From: Agaribacterium sp047638775 | GTDB taxonomy: Bacteria > Pseudomonadota > Gammaproteobacteria > Pseudomonadales > Cellvibrionaceae | Assembly: GCA_047638775.1 (NCBI GenBank) | Contig: JBLIMQ010000002.1 | Location: 82,620-146,619 of the forward strand | Reading direction: 5' to 3' | Length of the DNA stretch: 64,000 nt | Shown: positions 46,229 to 54,900 of the stretch, one piece after another | Position numbering within the stretch: position 1 is the first letter of the stretch | How the letters are laid out: each line of letters begins with the position of its first letter | The notes under the pieces: generated by a model | Told to the model about the DNA's origin: nothing | Database searches by the model: none | What the model saw: only the letters and a program-made list of their open reading frames with translations | Position numbers and translations under genes: made by a program

Positions 46229-47376
46229 GTGGCAATAACCCACCCAGAATCATGATTATCGATGATTCACCCGAGGATATTCATCTTTTATTGACGGAAC
46301 TTAAAGACAATTACCAAGTAAATGCAGCCACATCAGCTGACGATGCACTTCAAATATTAGGCGATAATCAAAACACGCCCGATCTTATTTTACTCGATGT
46401 GAATATGCCTGGTACAGACGGTTATCAAGCCTGCAAAATCATCAAAGAGGACCCTTTATTACAGGATATTGTAGTCGTATTTTTATCGGCCAACGATAGT
46501 ACAGAAGAAATAATTCAGGGTCTTGATGCCGGAGCAGTTGATTACATTATCAAACCCTACCAACCTGAAATACTTCAATCAAAGATAAAGTCAGCCCTGC
46601 AGACGGCTAATGCACGCCAACAATTAAAGCGCCAAGCTGACGCGGCAAACGAGCTCGCCTTCACCATGATGGCTGAATCCAGCAGTCTAGGTAGCATCAT
46701 CAATTTCTATCGCTCAAGCTTTACCGTAAACAACGCCCAAGAATTAGCCTCATCAACGGCCGAAGCCATTGCAACGCAAAACCTAAGCTGCATTGTGTAT
46801 TTTTGTGAAGGTGGCATCAAAGAAGTTGAAAGTTCAAGCGGCACACCTAGCATGCTAGAAATTGAACTACTAGAACGCTTGGTTAATAATAACGAGCCAT
46901 TTATAGAGAAAGACGAACGCTGCTTTGCCATACAACAAAATATCGTCGCGTTAATTAAAAATATGCCACTCGAAAATGCCAAACGTGGTTCGCTAAAAGA
47001 CTTTTTGAAAATAACCTTAGAGGGCGCCAACGCAAAACTTAGCTATTTTGCTGAACGGCAAGCCTTAAGTGCCGAAAAAAACCAGCTCATAGGTTCCGTT
47101 ATACAAGAAACCAAAGCAGCACTTGATGAACTGCGTGAAAAGCAGGAGAATCACAAAAAAGAGAACTTAGAGATACTCGACCGAATGGTACATAAGGTTG
47201 AACACTCATTTGTGAGCATGGGCATGAGCGACGTCCAAGAAGATAATTTACTCGAATTGATTAGCGAGTCCATTAATGAAGCACTCGATCATATGGAAGA
47301 AGGATTGACAATGGACGAAAATATCAAAAACCTAGTCGTTAAACTCTCAGAAGCGGCGAAAAACGCTGCTAGTTGA
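46225..47376 (+). CDS. Response regulator with long helical output region
   Basis: Starts with GTG at 46225, overlapping the kinase stop (GTGA), so translation is coupled. The 383 residues have a receiver domain with IIDDSPEDIHLLLTELKDNY, acceptor Asp in DLILLDVNMPGTDGYQ (about residue 57) and the K of YIIKPYQPE. The remaining 250 residues have no DNA-binding, GGDEF or EAL motif. They are mostly predicted helix with a coiled-coil part (IQETKAALDELREKQENHKKE), ending GLTMDENIKNLVVKLSEAAKNAAS. An output by protein contact is likely; its partner cannot be named. Confidence 0.9.
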   Translation: MSGNNPPRIMIIDDSPEDIHLLLTELKDNYQVNAATSADDALQILGDNQNTPDLILLDVNMPGTDGYQACKIIKEDPLLQDIVVVFLSANDSTEEIIQGLDAGAVDYIIKPYQPEILQSKIKSALQTANARQQLKRQADAANELAFTMMAESSSLGSIINFYRSSFTVNNAQELASSTAEAIATQNLSCIVYFCEGGIKEVESSSGTPSMLEIELLERLVNNNEPFIEKDERCFAIQQNIVALIKNMPLENAKRGSLKDFLKITLEGANAKLSYFAERQALSAEKNQLIGSVIQETKAALDELREKQENHKKENLEILDRMVHKVEHSFVSMGMSDVQEDNLLELISESINEALDHMEEGLTMDENIKNLVVKLSEAAKNAAS

Positions 47377-47443
47377 GTATAAACCTTGGTTTATACCATC
47401 ATCGCCCTTATACTAAGAAGTACCAGAGCAAAAAACCGCTTTT

Positions 47444-47832
47444 GGGGGCGATTAGGATTCGACGCCGGTATCAAAGTCCAAGGTGCATGTCGTGATGGTA
47501 GCCAATCACGTAAATAAAAGCTGCAATTTTACAGTTGCCAATGATGACAACTACGGTGCTCAATTAGCTGCGTAAGTAGCTTTTAGAACACTTCTAGCGG
47601 CTCGCCGCTAGCGGTCTTTAGCAAGGTGTCAGTACCGCGTTAATGACTGTCATATAGAACTGGATAGCTGTGTCGTATAGATCGTGGCGGCATTGTAAAA
47701 CTAAAGCGAACTCGCTCCCTACGTCCTGCCCGCCGGGCTGCAGATGAGTTAAATCAATTGACGGAAACTAAGCATGTAGAGCCGAGGAGGGAGAACTGAC
47801 GGACGCGGGTTCAAATCCCGCCGCCTCCACCA
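47444..47832 (+). ncRNA. ssrA: Transfer-messenger RNA (tmRNA)
   Basis: Rescues stalled ribosomes and tags the nascent chain for proteolysis, with SmpB. The 5' end GGGGGCGATTAGGATTCGAC pairs with the 3' end CGCCTCC followed by encoded ACCA. The T-arm is GCGGGTTCAAATCCCGC. The tag frame at 47537-47575 reads ANDDNYGAQLAA followed by TAA, a normal gammaproteobacterial tag. The length of 389 bases is typical. Foreign-looking remnants start right after it, as is common because ssrA 3' ends are phage and island integration sites. Confidence 0.98.
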
Positions 47833-47870
47833 ATATAGGGTTTCACCGACCCCGAAGAAAACCATTAAAG

Positions 47871-47901
47871 CCTGTAAATTCAACGATTTACGGGTTTTTT
47901 T
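47871..47901 (+). terminator. Intrinsic terminator of ssrA
   Basis: CCTGTAAAT, loop TCAACG, ATTTACGGG, then seven T. It is 38 bases after the mature 3' end. Confidence 0.85.
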
Positions 47902-47958
47902 GTGTCTATAGAATTCTAAAACGTCTTATAACATCCCGCTTTAAATGCTGTCAATTCA

Positions 47959-48135
47959 GGGGTCCACATAGGGCAAAACAATGTTCAGTTTGACGAATCC
48001 ACATTAGACGGGCGCAGTATATTCAAAAGCCCCACCAACAAACTCACTTTTAGCTATGCGACCAATGTGTTTAAGGGTATATGCACAGAAAATGATTTTT
48101 CTGGCTTAACATTTGAAGAGATCCACTTAAGGTAA
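47959..48135 (+). pseudogene. Unrecognised 3' gene fragment after ssrA
   Basis: An open frame of 58 codons with no start codon of its own, ending EIHLR-stop. It contains FDESTLDGRSIFKSPTNKL and VFKGICTENDFSGLTFEEI, which read like the C terminus of a real protein. I do not recognise the family. With the restriction remnants that follow it is probably leftover island DNA. Confidence 0.4.
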
Positions 48136-48163
48136 CGCAAGCTCATGCCCTGCTAGCTTTTGC

Positions 48164-48307
48164 CTAGGCTAAATCACACACATAAACCTGCTTTAACGGC
48201 AATAGCGTCTTGTAACTAGGTGATAACTTTGCGTAATGCTCTAACATCAAATCAACCAGTTGATCCCCATCGATTAACCGCAACTTGGCTTTGTTGTGTT
48301 TGAGTGA
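48164..48307 (-). pseudogene. Remnant of an Mrr-like restriction endonuclease (C terminus)
   Basis: Minus-strand frame of 47 codons reading HNKAKLRLIDGDQLVDLMLEHY..., close to the C-terminal strand of Mrr-type endonucleases (VLIDGxxLAxLMxxYN). A TAG directly upstream and no start show that only the tail survives. Confidence 0.6.
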
Positions 48308-48342
48308 CTAGGTTCATCTAGGCGCTTTCCGTAAGCTTGGCT

Positions 48343-48545
48343 TTACTGACAGGGCTTTACTGATTTGCCTTTGACGGTAACTTGGCCGTTCATTAGCATG
48401 CATGAGTGAGGAGGAGGATCCAGCCGCGTAGCTCCGTCAATTGCTCGCGCTCTAACTCCAAAACGTTTTGACGACCAAATATATCTTTCACGATGCTCAT
48501 ATAATCATCGACAATATCGCTTGTGGGCAAACAACATGTTGGAGT
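48343..48545 (-). pseudogene. Remnant of a type I restriction specificity subunit (HsdS C terminus)
   Basis: The minus strand reads VKDIFGRQNVLELEREQLTE then LRGWIL, after which the frame shifts and continues MLMNGQVTVKGKSV to a stop at 48343. HsdS proteins commonly end LEREQLxELRxWLLPMLMNGQVxVK, so this is a frameshifted end piece with the body of the gene lost. Confidence 0.65.
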
Positions 48546-48796
48546 TTTCAAAACTGAACCCGATACTTATTTAAAAGTCGAACCAGAGGAATACTGAACA
48601 ATAATCTTCATCAAAGCTTTAACAGCGTAATAGATGAAAGATGTTGAATACCCTTTACCTGAACGGTATGCAGCAGTATGAAGCACACTGCACACTGCAC
48701 ACTGCACAAAAAGCAGATCATACTAACTCGCCATATAATCTAGTTTTTTTGGCTTTTTCTCATGGACAATTGTATATATGGTACGCATCTAATACT
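48546..48796. other. Non-coding, short CACACTG repeat
   Basis: No gene recognised. A small tandem run (GCACACT about four times) occurs near 48680-48706. Confidence 0.5.
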
Positions 48797-49339
48797 TTAC
48801 TCTATCCGGCTGTAGTTACCATCTGACTCCTCACTCTGCTTTACAAAAATAAGGGACTTTGTATCGAAGCCTAGCTCGGTTATGCGTTTTAATAATTCAG
48901 TTTCTTTCACCTCGCTCATAACCGGGCTTCTAGAAAGCAACCAAAGGTAGGATTTATTACTGCTGGTCACGAGTGAATAATCGTAGTCCTCACCTAGGTC
49001 AAAAATAATATAAGAGCCATAAAATGGACCAAAGAAAGATACTTTCAAATGACCGATTGTCTTGTCGCCCACAAAATACGCCTTTCCTTCAGCTTCACTC
49101 CATTCATTCAAAGAAACATCGAACCCTCGATTCATAACTTTAATACCGCCGTCTGCTCGAGTGCTGTATTGCGCAGTGACGTTCTGTAGGCCTCGCTCAA
49201 ATGAATGATCAAGACGCGCAATTTCATACCAGGTACCTAAGTACCGGCTCACCTCAAAATTATCGACGGGCTTGATGCCATCCGGGATGCCTGTACACCC
49301 GGTAATAAGAAAACAAAAACACACAATAAGGTAACGCAT
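48797..49339 (-). CDS. Lipocalin-family outer membrane lipoprotein (Blc-like)
   Basis: Binds fatty acids or lysophospholipids at the envelope; Blc-type lipocalins respond to membrane stress. The 180 residues have a signal peptide and lipobox (LITGCTG, Cys about 15). The lipocalin motif YLGTWYEIARLDHSFERGL is at about 33-51 and the second conserved strand is YSLVTSSNKSYLWLLSRSP. It starts 5 bases after the MerR-family gene on the same strand, so they form an operon. It is inferred to be part of the same light/oxidative-stress regulon as the divergent genes. Confidence 0.9.
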   Translation of the reverse strand: MRYLIVCFCFLITGCTGIPDGIKPVDNFEVSRYLGTWYEIARLDHSFERGLQNVTAQYSTRADGGIKVMNRGFDVSLNEWSEAEGKAYFVGDKTIGHLKVSFFGPFYGSYIIFDLGEDYDYSLVTSSNKSYLWLLSRSPVMSEVKETELLKRITELGFDTKSLIFVKQSEESDGNYSRIE

Positions 49340-49344
49340 AAGGA

Positions 49345-50238
49345 TTATTCGCTCTGATGAGATAATTTTAATAAGGAGTTAATGCATTCTTTTACATGTG
49401 TGAATACACGATCTGTGTTGCCTAACTGAATCAGCATCGGCGCTGTCCCACACATGAATAATCGTTCGTTATTACTGAATGCCTTCGTAACAAGCTCCTT
49501 TTCTTTATCCTTCCAGATACCGTCTTGATAAAACACAACATAGGAATCTCTAAGTCTGTTGGCAATATCAATACATGCCGCTACATTGAATGGGCGTTGC
49601 ATTAGCTGTACTGAAAATGCCGTGTCAGTGAGTTCTAGGGCCACCAAGACGAGTACCCATAAGGGTGTTTTAGATCCTGTAATTAAGATTACCGAAACCC
49701 TATTTTTTTTATTTGGCACTTTAGCGTTAAGGCGAAATGCCGCATAACGAAGCAATTCACTTTCGGCAAAGCCGACGCTTGCACCATGATCTTCACGTTG
49801 ACTCAGCGTTGCAAATACCGGCTCAATTAGGTGCTCACGACAAATTGGCGCAGGGTAATTAGCAAAAGCCTGCTGTACTAAATGCTGTACCTTTGAAGCC
49901 GAGAGTAACTCAATCGCTGTGACTAGCTCAGCAATGGTATTACTCCAATCTTCTGTGTCCTGGTTGGCTTCAGTGACGGGGGCATCTTTAAGCAATAAGG
50001 GTTTAACCTTATTTAAGGGAACTCCTCGGGCCACGAGCGCAAGAACCCTCTCGATAGTTTTCACATCGGCTTCTGAATAGAGGCGATGCCCTTTGGCCGT
50101 TCGTTTTGGCTTTAAAAGACCGTAACGTCGCTCCCACGCCCTTAGCGTGACGGTATTGACCTGGGTTCGCGCGCTTAATTCACGAATTGGGAATTGACTA
50201 GAGTTATTGTCGTCTTGCTCAATCATGCATGTTTTCAC
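49345..50238 (-). CDS. MerR-family regulator with CarH/LitR-like C-terminal region lacking cobalamin motifs
   Basis: The 297 residues have a MerR winged helix with FPIRELSARTQVNTVTLRAWERRYGLL and TAKGHRLYSEADVKTIER (residues about 15-70). A helical bundle and an alpha/beta domain follow, arranged as in the B12-photoreceptor regulators CarH/LitR. Where those have the E-x-H / EH cobalamin contacts in the bundle this protein reads SVGFAESELLRY, and the DxHxxG motif is absent (VILITGSKTPLWVL). It therefore probably does not bind B12 in the usual way. It lies divergent to the photolyase operon with a large palindrome between, and is inferred to be that operon's regulator and to regulate itself. 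Confidence 0.85.
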   Translation of the reverse strand: MKTCMIEQDDNNSSQFPIRELSARTQVNTVTLRAWERRYGLLKPKRTAKGHRLYSEADVKTIERVLALVARGVPLNKVKPLLLKDAPVTEANQDTEDWSNTIAELVTAIELLSASKVQHLVQQAFANYPAPICREHLIEPVFATLSQREDHGASVGFAESELLRYAAFRLNAKVPNKKNRVSVILITGSKTPLWVLVLVALELTDTAFSVQLMQRPFNVAACIDIANRLRDSYVVFYQDGIWKDKEKELVTKAFSNNERLFMCGTAPMLIQLGNTDRVFTHVKECINSLLKLSHQSE

Positions 50239-50273
50239 TTAATTAATAGGCCTTACATAGATCAATAAATACT

Positions 50274-50329
50274 TATACAAAAAATAATAGTGTACAAGAT
50301 GCTACTTGTACACTATTATTTTTTGTATA
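50274..50329. promoter_or_regulatory. 25-bp-arm palindrome with four TGTACA-like boxes, operator between merR and the photolyase operon
   Basis: Perfect inverted repeat: arms 50274-50298 and 50305-50329 around the 6-base centre ATGCTA. It contains TATACA, 11 bases, TGTACA, 10 bases, TGTACA, 11 bases, TGTATA. Similar spaced TGTACA boxes are operators of LitR/PplR-type MerR proteins. It covers the likely promoters of both transcripts. Confidence 0.8.
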
Positions 50330-50463
50330 GGTATTGCAGAGAACGTGTTGACCGCTAGCGATTGCGCTATTTAGTAAAGCGGTCATTATTCTTAAACGGC
50401 TTAAGACTGCTTTGTGTTAAGCCAAAACAACCCATACGTTGTATACGTATGTGAGGTGCACAC

Positions 50464-51456
50464 ATGATTAAGCCAGATGTTATAGCGACAGATAAGCCCG
50501 AGAAATCTCCCATTCAGGTAGGTTTGAGCGCCTGCTTAGCGGGCCAAGAAGTGCGTTACAACGGCGGGCACAAGCAATCACGTCTATGTCTAGATGTCTT
50601 AGCTGAGCACTTCAGTTTTAGTACGTTTTGCCCTGAAGTGGCTGCTGGGTTCGGCACACCTAGGCCGGCAATGCGCTTAATTGGAGACCCTTTAGCGCCA
50701 AGGTTAACCTTTAGTAATGACGATACCGTCGACTTAAGCTCAAAACTAATTGATGGCTTCCGCGATAAATTGGCCGAGTTTAAGGACTTCGATGGCTACA
50801 TTTTGATGAAAAACTCACCGAGCTGCGGCTTAGAGCGCGTAAAAGTCTACCAAGAAAGCGGTCATCCACACGAAACCCGAAGTGGTGGCTTATTTGCTAT
50901 GGCATTACAAAAACGTTATCCACTCATGCCCATCGAAGAGGAGGGGCGTCTACACGACCCCAAATTATTCGACAATTTCGTTGTGCGTGTATATGCCTAT
51001 CATAACTTTCGCAATGAAGTGTTAGCGGAGCCTTCAGTTCATAAGCTTATTGAGTTTCATAGTCGTCATAAATATCTCGTTATGGCGCATAACCAAGCGC
51101 AATATCGATCGCTAGGGCACCTATTAGCGGCACCCAAAAAAGTAGGGGTCCAAGAGCTTGTAGAAACATATTTTAAGAATTTTATGCAGGCCTTAAGTAA
51201 GCCTGCCAGCAAGGAAAACCATACCAATGCATTACTGCATATATTAGGCTACCTAAAACACACAGTTCCATCACCTGCACGCCAGAACATTACAGAAACA
51301 ATTCACAAATATAGGCTTGGTATTATTCCGTTAACGACACCGCTAACGCTCCTAAATCATTACTTAGATCAATATGGTTCGGATTACATAAAAAGCCAAA
51401 GTTACTTAGCGCCTTACCCAGAAAGCATGAACCCTATTCGGAAATACTATCAGTAG
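50464..51456 (+). CDS. DUF523 / DUF1722 two-domain protein (YbgA-like, TudS-type Fe-S)
   Basis: First gene of the divergent operon. The N-terminal DUF523 domain has Cys in GLSACLAGQEVRYNG, FCPEVAAGFGTPRPAM and LMKNSPSCGLERV. These three Cys fit the [4Fe-4S] site of the thiouracil desulfurase (TudS) family. The C-terminal DUF1722 domain (from about residue 195) has FHSRHKYLVMAHNQAQYRSLG. The fused form often sits beside photolyase genes. 330 residues, intact. The exact reaction here is unknown. Confidence 0.9.
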   Translation: MIKPDVIATDKPEKSPIQVGLSACLAGQEVRYNGGHKQSRLCLDVLAEHFSFSTFCPEVAAGFGTPRPAMRLIGDPLAPRLTFSNDDTVDLSSKLIDGFRDKLAEFKDFDGYILMKNSPSCGLERVKVYQESGHPHETRSGGLFAMALQKRYPLMPIEEEGRLHDPKLFDNFVVRVYAYHNFRNEVLAEPSVHKLIEFHSRHKYLVMAHNQAQYRSLGHLLAAPKKVGVQELVETYFKNFMQALSKPASKENHTNALLHILGYLKHTVPSPARQNITETIHKYRLGIIPLTTPLTLLNHYLDQYGSDYIKSQSYLAPYPESMNPIRKYYQ

Positions 51457-51482
51457 GTACAAAATACTGAAAAGGAAAGACC

Positions 51483-51905
51483 ATGAATCAAGTTATTGAA
51501 GACTTTTGTTGTTACTACCAAGAGCTAACACTTGAAAGCCTCGAAAGTTTAGGATCTATTTACTCGCAGAATGCCGTATTTGATGATCCAGTACACAGTA
51601 TTAAAGGCATTGAAAATATTAAGAGCTATTTCACAAAAACTATCGTCAATGTTAACTATTGTCGATTTAAGATTGATACGCGTGTAGAGACTGACACCGA
51701 AGCATTTATTACATGGGTTATGATATTTTCACATCCAAAATTAAATAACGGACTCGAGATTGAATTACCTGGGACCAGTCATCTAAAATTTGATGATACT
51801 ATCTTTTATCAACGTGATTATTACGATTTAGGTCATATGATTTACGAGCAAATACCTATATTGAAAAACGTTATCGGTATGATAAAAAGCAGACTGACAT
51901 TATGA
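51483..51905 (+). CDS. NTF2-like / SnoaL-fold small protein
   Basis: The 140 residues follow the NTF2-like pattern: FCCYYQELTLESLESLGSIY, then NAVFDDPVHSIKGIENIKSYF. GGAAAG precedes the ATG. It belongs to the operon and its stop overlaps the first possible start of the SDR gene. Function unknown; members of this fold bind small molecules or act as isomerases. Confidence 0.85.
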   Translation: MNQVIEDFCCYYQELTLESLESLGSIYSQNAVFDDPVHSIKGIENIKSYFTKTIVNVNYCRFKIDTRVETDTEAFITWVMIFSHPKLNNGLEIELPGTSHLKFDDTIFYQRDYYDLGHMIYEQIPILKNVIGMIKSRLTL

Positions 51906-52684
51906 AAAGTGTCATTATCAATAGTGTCATCATGAAGAGTGTCATCATTACTGGCGCAAGCTCGGGTATTGGTATGCATCTAGCTAAAGAGTATTTAGCT
52001 AAGGGCTGGAAAGTCATTGCCTGCGGACGATCATATGAGAAACTTAGTTTAGCTCTAAATACAAATATTAATACTAATGTTAATACTACAGCTGAAAACT
52101 TAACTTTATGTTGTTTTGACCTATCCAAGCGCGACGATGTGATTTGCAATGCAAGTCAATATAAGAATATTGATTTAGCGATACTCAATGCCGGCACCTG
52201 TGAATACATCGATGACGCTAAAAACTTCGACAGTGTGTTATTTGAACGGGTAATTCAAACGAACGTTATCGGTACAGCTTATTGCTTAGAGGCAATATTG
52301 CCCAACATCAATAGTGGCGGTCAGATTGCAATTGTAAGTTCATCTGCAACGTTGTTACCATTAACTCGCGCTGAAGCCTATGGCGCCTCAAAATCTGCAT
52401 TGGATTATTTAGCGCGTACTTTAGCAATAGACCTAGCGCCAAAAGGTATCGATGTATCTTTGATACGCCCAGGTTTTGTGGATACTCCACTTACGCAAAA
52501 AAATACCTTCAGCATGCCTGGAATCCTTACGGCTGAAAAAGCGAGTGAATTGATCGTAAAAGGCATCCATAAGCGTAAACAAGAAATTAATTTCCCTAGA
52601 GGGTTTATTTATATCCTTAAGTGTTTATCTCTGTTACCAAATGCCCTTTGGCGTCGTATTGCTATAAAAATGATAAGGCCATAA
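51902..52684 (+). CDS. Short-chain dehydrogenase/reductase
   Basis: NAD(P)-dependent oxidoreductase with VIITGASSGIGMHLAKEYL (cofactor loop), LNAG, catalytic Ser in VSSSATLLPLT, and YGASKSALDYL (Y-x-x-x-K). 260 residues from 51902; the family-like start is the ATG at 51932 (MKSVIITG), because the sequence before it is a duplication (MKSVIINSVI then MKSVIITG). A second slippage-type stretch reads NTNINTNVNTT. SDRs of this type recur in sigma-E/light-induced lipid operons beside the next three genes. Confidence 0.92.
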   Translation: MKSVIINSVIMKSVIITGASSGIGMHLAKEYLAKGWKVIACGRSYEKLSLALNTNINTNVNTTAENLTLCCFDLSKRDDVICNASQYKNIDLAILNAGTCEYIDDAKNFDSVLFERVIQTNVIGTAYCLEAILPNINSGGQIAIVSSSATLLPLTRAEAYGASKSALDYLARTLAIDLAPKGIDVSLIRPGFVDTPLTQKNTFSMPGILTAEKASELIVKGIHKRKQEINFPRGFIYILKCLSLLPNALWRRIAIKMIRP

Positions 52685-52686
52685 CA

Positions 52687-54018
52687 ATGATTCAGACATC
52701 AAACCACAAAGAAAATACCGAAAAACGGAAGCGCATTGCCATTATTGGTAGCGGTATATCGGGACAGACCTGTGGTTATCTATTAAGTCAATCACACCAC
52801 GTTACGTTATACGAAAGCAATAATTGTCTTGGTGGTCATACGGCAACAGTAGATGTTGAAATTGAAAAAAAGCAGCTTGCCGTAGATACTGGATTCATTG
52901 TCTTTAATGATAGAACTTACCCCAACTTTATAACACTAATGAACCAAATTGGTATTAATGCACAAGCCACCGAAATGAGCTTTAGCGTACATAATGATTC
53001 CAATGGTCTCGAATACAATGGCCATAACCTAAATACTTTGTTTGCCCAGCGTCGCAATTTATTGAGCCCACGATTCTACCGATTTGTTCTTGAGATACTT
53101 CGATTTAATAAACTTGCCAAGGAATTCAATGAGCGCCTTTTAAACGATCAAGCCTTAAAGGGATTGAATACTTTAGGGGATTTTCTTGATGCGAAAAATT
53201 TCGACGACTACTTTTCTAGCAACTACATCCTACCCATGGTTGCCGCCATCTGGTCTTCACCGATTGAAAGTTGTCGAGAGTTCCCATTATCGTTCTTTCT
53301 TCGTTTCTTTAATAATCATGGACTTCTCGATATTAAAAATCGCCCACAATGGTATGTCGTTGAAGGCGGCTCACGTAGTTATATTCAAGGCTTAACTCGC
53401 AACATACAAGATATTAGAATGAACTCACCCGTGGAATCTGTCAGGCGTCATGGGAGTCATATTGAGGTCAATAGTTTAAACCAAAGCGAGATATATGATG
53501 ACGTAATTTTTGCTTGTCACTCAGATCAAGCACTCGCAATACTCCAGGACGCGAATACGGACGAATCCACAGTGTTAGGTAATATTGAATACCGTAATAA
53601 CGAAGTGGTCTTACACACCGATTCAAGCTTACTTCCGAAACAAAAAAATGCTTATGCTAGTTGGAACTACTGGATTGACTCTAATACCAGTGACTTGCCT
53701 TGCTTAACCTATAATATGAATATATTGCAGGGTTTAAAAACAGACGCGACCGTTTGCGTAACCTTAAACCAGTCTGATAAAATTGATCCTAAGCATGTCT
53801 TACGTCGCTTTACTTATGCACACCCAGTGTTCACTGAGGGATCCATTGCCGCTCAACAACAACGGTCGACTATTTGCGGCCATAATCGCACGCATTTTTG
53901 CGGTGCGTATTGGTATAACGGCTTCCATGAAGATGGTGTGAAAAGTGCATTAGATGTGTGTGAACGTTTTGGAGTAAGTTTAAACTCCAACGTGTCACAT
54001 AAATGTGTACTTAAATAG
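52687..54018 (+). CDS. FAD-dependent amine-oxidase-like oxidoreductase
   Basis: Starts at ATG 52687, 2 bases after the SDR stop, with AAGG upstream (a longer in-frame ORF begins inside the SDR gene). The Rossmann dinucleotide motif is IAIIGSGISGQTCGYLLS, followed by ESNNCLGGHTATVDVE and VDTGFIVFNDRTYPNF. The C-terminal ends with FCGAYWYNGFHEDGVKSAL, as in the COG2907 family. Homologues sit beside DUF1365 and cyclopropane-synthase-like genes in many bacteria and are thought to modify membrane fatty acids. About 443 residues, intact. Confidence 0.92.
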   Translation: MIQTSNHKENTEKRKRIAIIGSGISGQTCGYLLSQSHHVTLYESNNCLGGHTATVDVEIEKKQLAVDTGFIVFNDRTYPNFITLMNQIGINAQATEMSFSVHNDSNGLEYNGHNLNTLFAQRRNLLSPRFYRFVLEILRFNKLAKEFNERLLNDQALKGLNTLGDFLDAKNFDDYFSSNYILPMVAAIWSSPIESCREFPLSFFLRFFNNHGLLDIKNRPQWYVVEGGSRSYIQGLTRNIQDIRMNSPVESVRRHGSHIEVNSLNQSEIYDDVIFACHSDQALAILQDANTDESTVLGNIEYRNNEVVLHTDSSLLPKQKNAYASWNYWIDSNTSDLPCLTYNMNILQGLKTDATVCVTLNQSDKIDPKHVLRRFTYAHPVFTEGSIAAQQQRSTICGHNRTHFCGAYWYNGFHEDGVKSALDVCERFGVSLNSNVSHKCVLK

Positions 54019-54026
54019 GTCATCCT

Positions 54027-54890
54027 ATGAATACTACAGAGCACACCGTATTCGATAAAGAGAATGCGAGCCCATTAGGTGAAACCAAAAGCGCCTTTTA
54101 TATTGGTAAGGTGTTTCATAAGCGACTAAGCCCTAAAGTACATCAATTCACATATCCTCTGTATATGATGTTTTTAGATTTAGACGAGCTTGCGATGTTA
54201 CACGATAAATATTGGTGGTTTTCCACACGACGATGGGCGCCACTTCAGCTTAAGGCCTCGGATTACCTTACATCTTTTATCGGATCTTCCGACGATTACC
54301 CGAAGATGAATTTACGCGACGTAAACGACAATAACAACTCTCTGGGTAATCATGCGAGCTCTCATTTGAAATCAGCGGCTATTTCAATTGCTCGTAGCTT
54401 AGGGGGCAACGTCGATCGAATAGACCGAGTCTGTATGTTAGCGCAGCTGCGTAGCTTTGGATTGTATTTTAGTCCCGTTAACTTTTTCTTTTTATATGAA
54501 AATAGTACCGCTAAATATTTACTTGCTGAAGTTAGCAACACTCCATGGAACAAGAAACACTGCTACTTGGTCGATTTGAGAAATCCAATAGAGACGCCCA
54601 AAGAATTTCATGTGTCTCCGTTTATGGATCTCGATATGGTTTATAGGTGGTCCATTACCCCCCCTGATAATACTGCGCTTGTACATATCGAAAACTGGAA
54701 CACTGATCGTCTGTTTACGGCAATTTTTTCGGCTGATCGTTATGAAATAAATCGAAGAAACACACGAAAAATATTTTTACAATGGCCAGTTGTTACTGCC
54801 ACCATCGTAAAAAATATTTACTGGCAAGCGATTAAGCTTTCTATAAAGGGTATTCGATATGTTCCGTATCAAATAAGAAAACGTTCATAA
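54027..54890 (+). CDS. DUF1365 family protein
   Basis: The 287 residues have the family features FYIGKVFHKRLSPKVHQFTY, the aromatic block FGLYFSPVNFFFLYE and EVSNTPWNKKHCYLV, and EFHVSPFMDLDMVYRW. Biochemical role unknown. It is a constant partner of the preceding oxidoreductase and the following methyltransferase, 8 bases after the former. Confidence 0.92.
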   Translation: MNTTEHTVFDKENASPLGETKSAFYIGKVFHKRLSPKVHQFTYPLYMMFLDLDELAMLHDKYWWFSTRRWAPLQLKASDYLTSFIGSSDDYPKMNLRDVNDNNNSLGNHASSHLKSAAISIARSLGGNVDRIDRVCMLAQLRSFGLYFSPVNFFFLYENSTAKYLLAEVSNTPWNKKHCYLVDLRNPIETPKEFHVSPFMDLDMVYRWSITPPDNTALVHIENWNTDRLFTAIFSADRYEINRRNTRKIFLQWPVVTATIVKNIYWQAIKLSIKGIRYVPYQIRKRS

Positions 54891-54900
54891 ATAATTGAAT

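Noticed and set aside
49345..50238. Calling the MerR protein a B12 photoreceptor
   Set aside because: The cobalamin-contact motifs are not present in the sequence.
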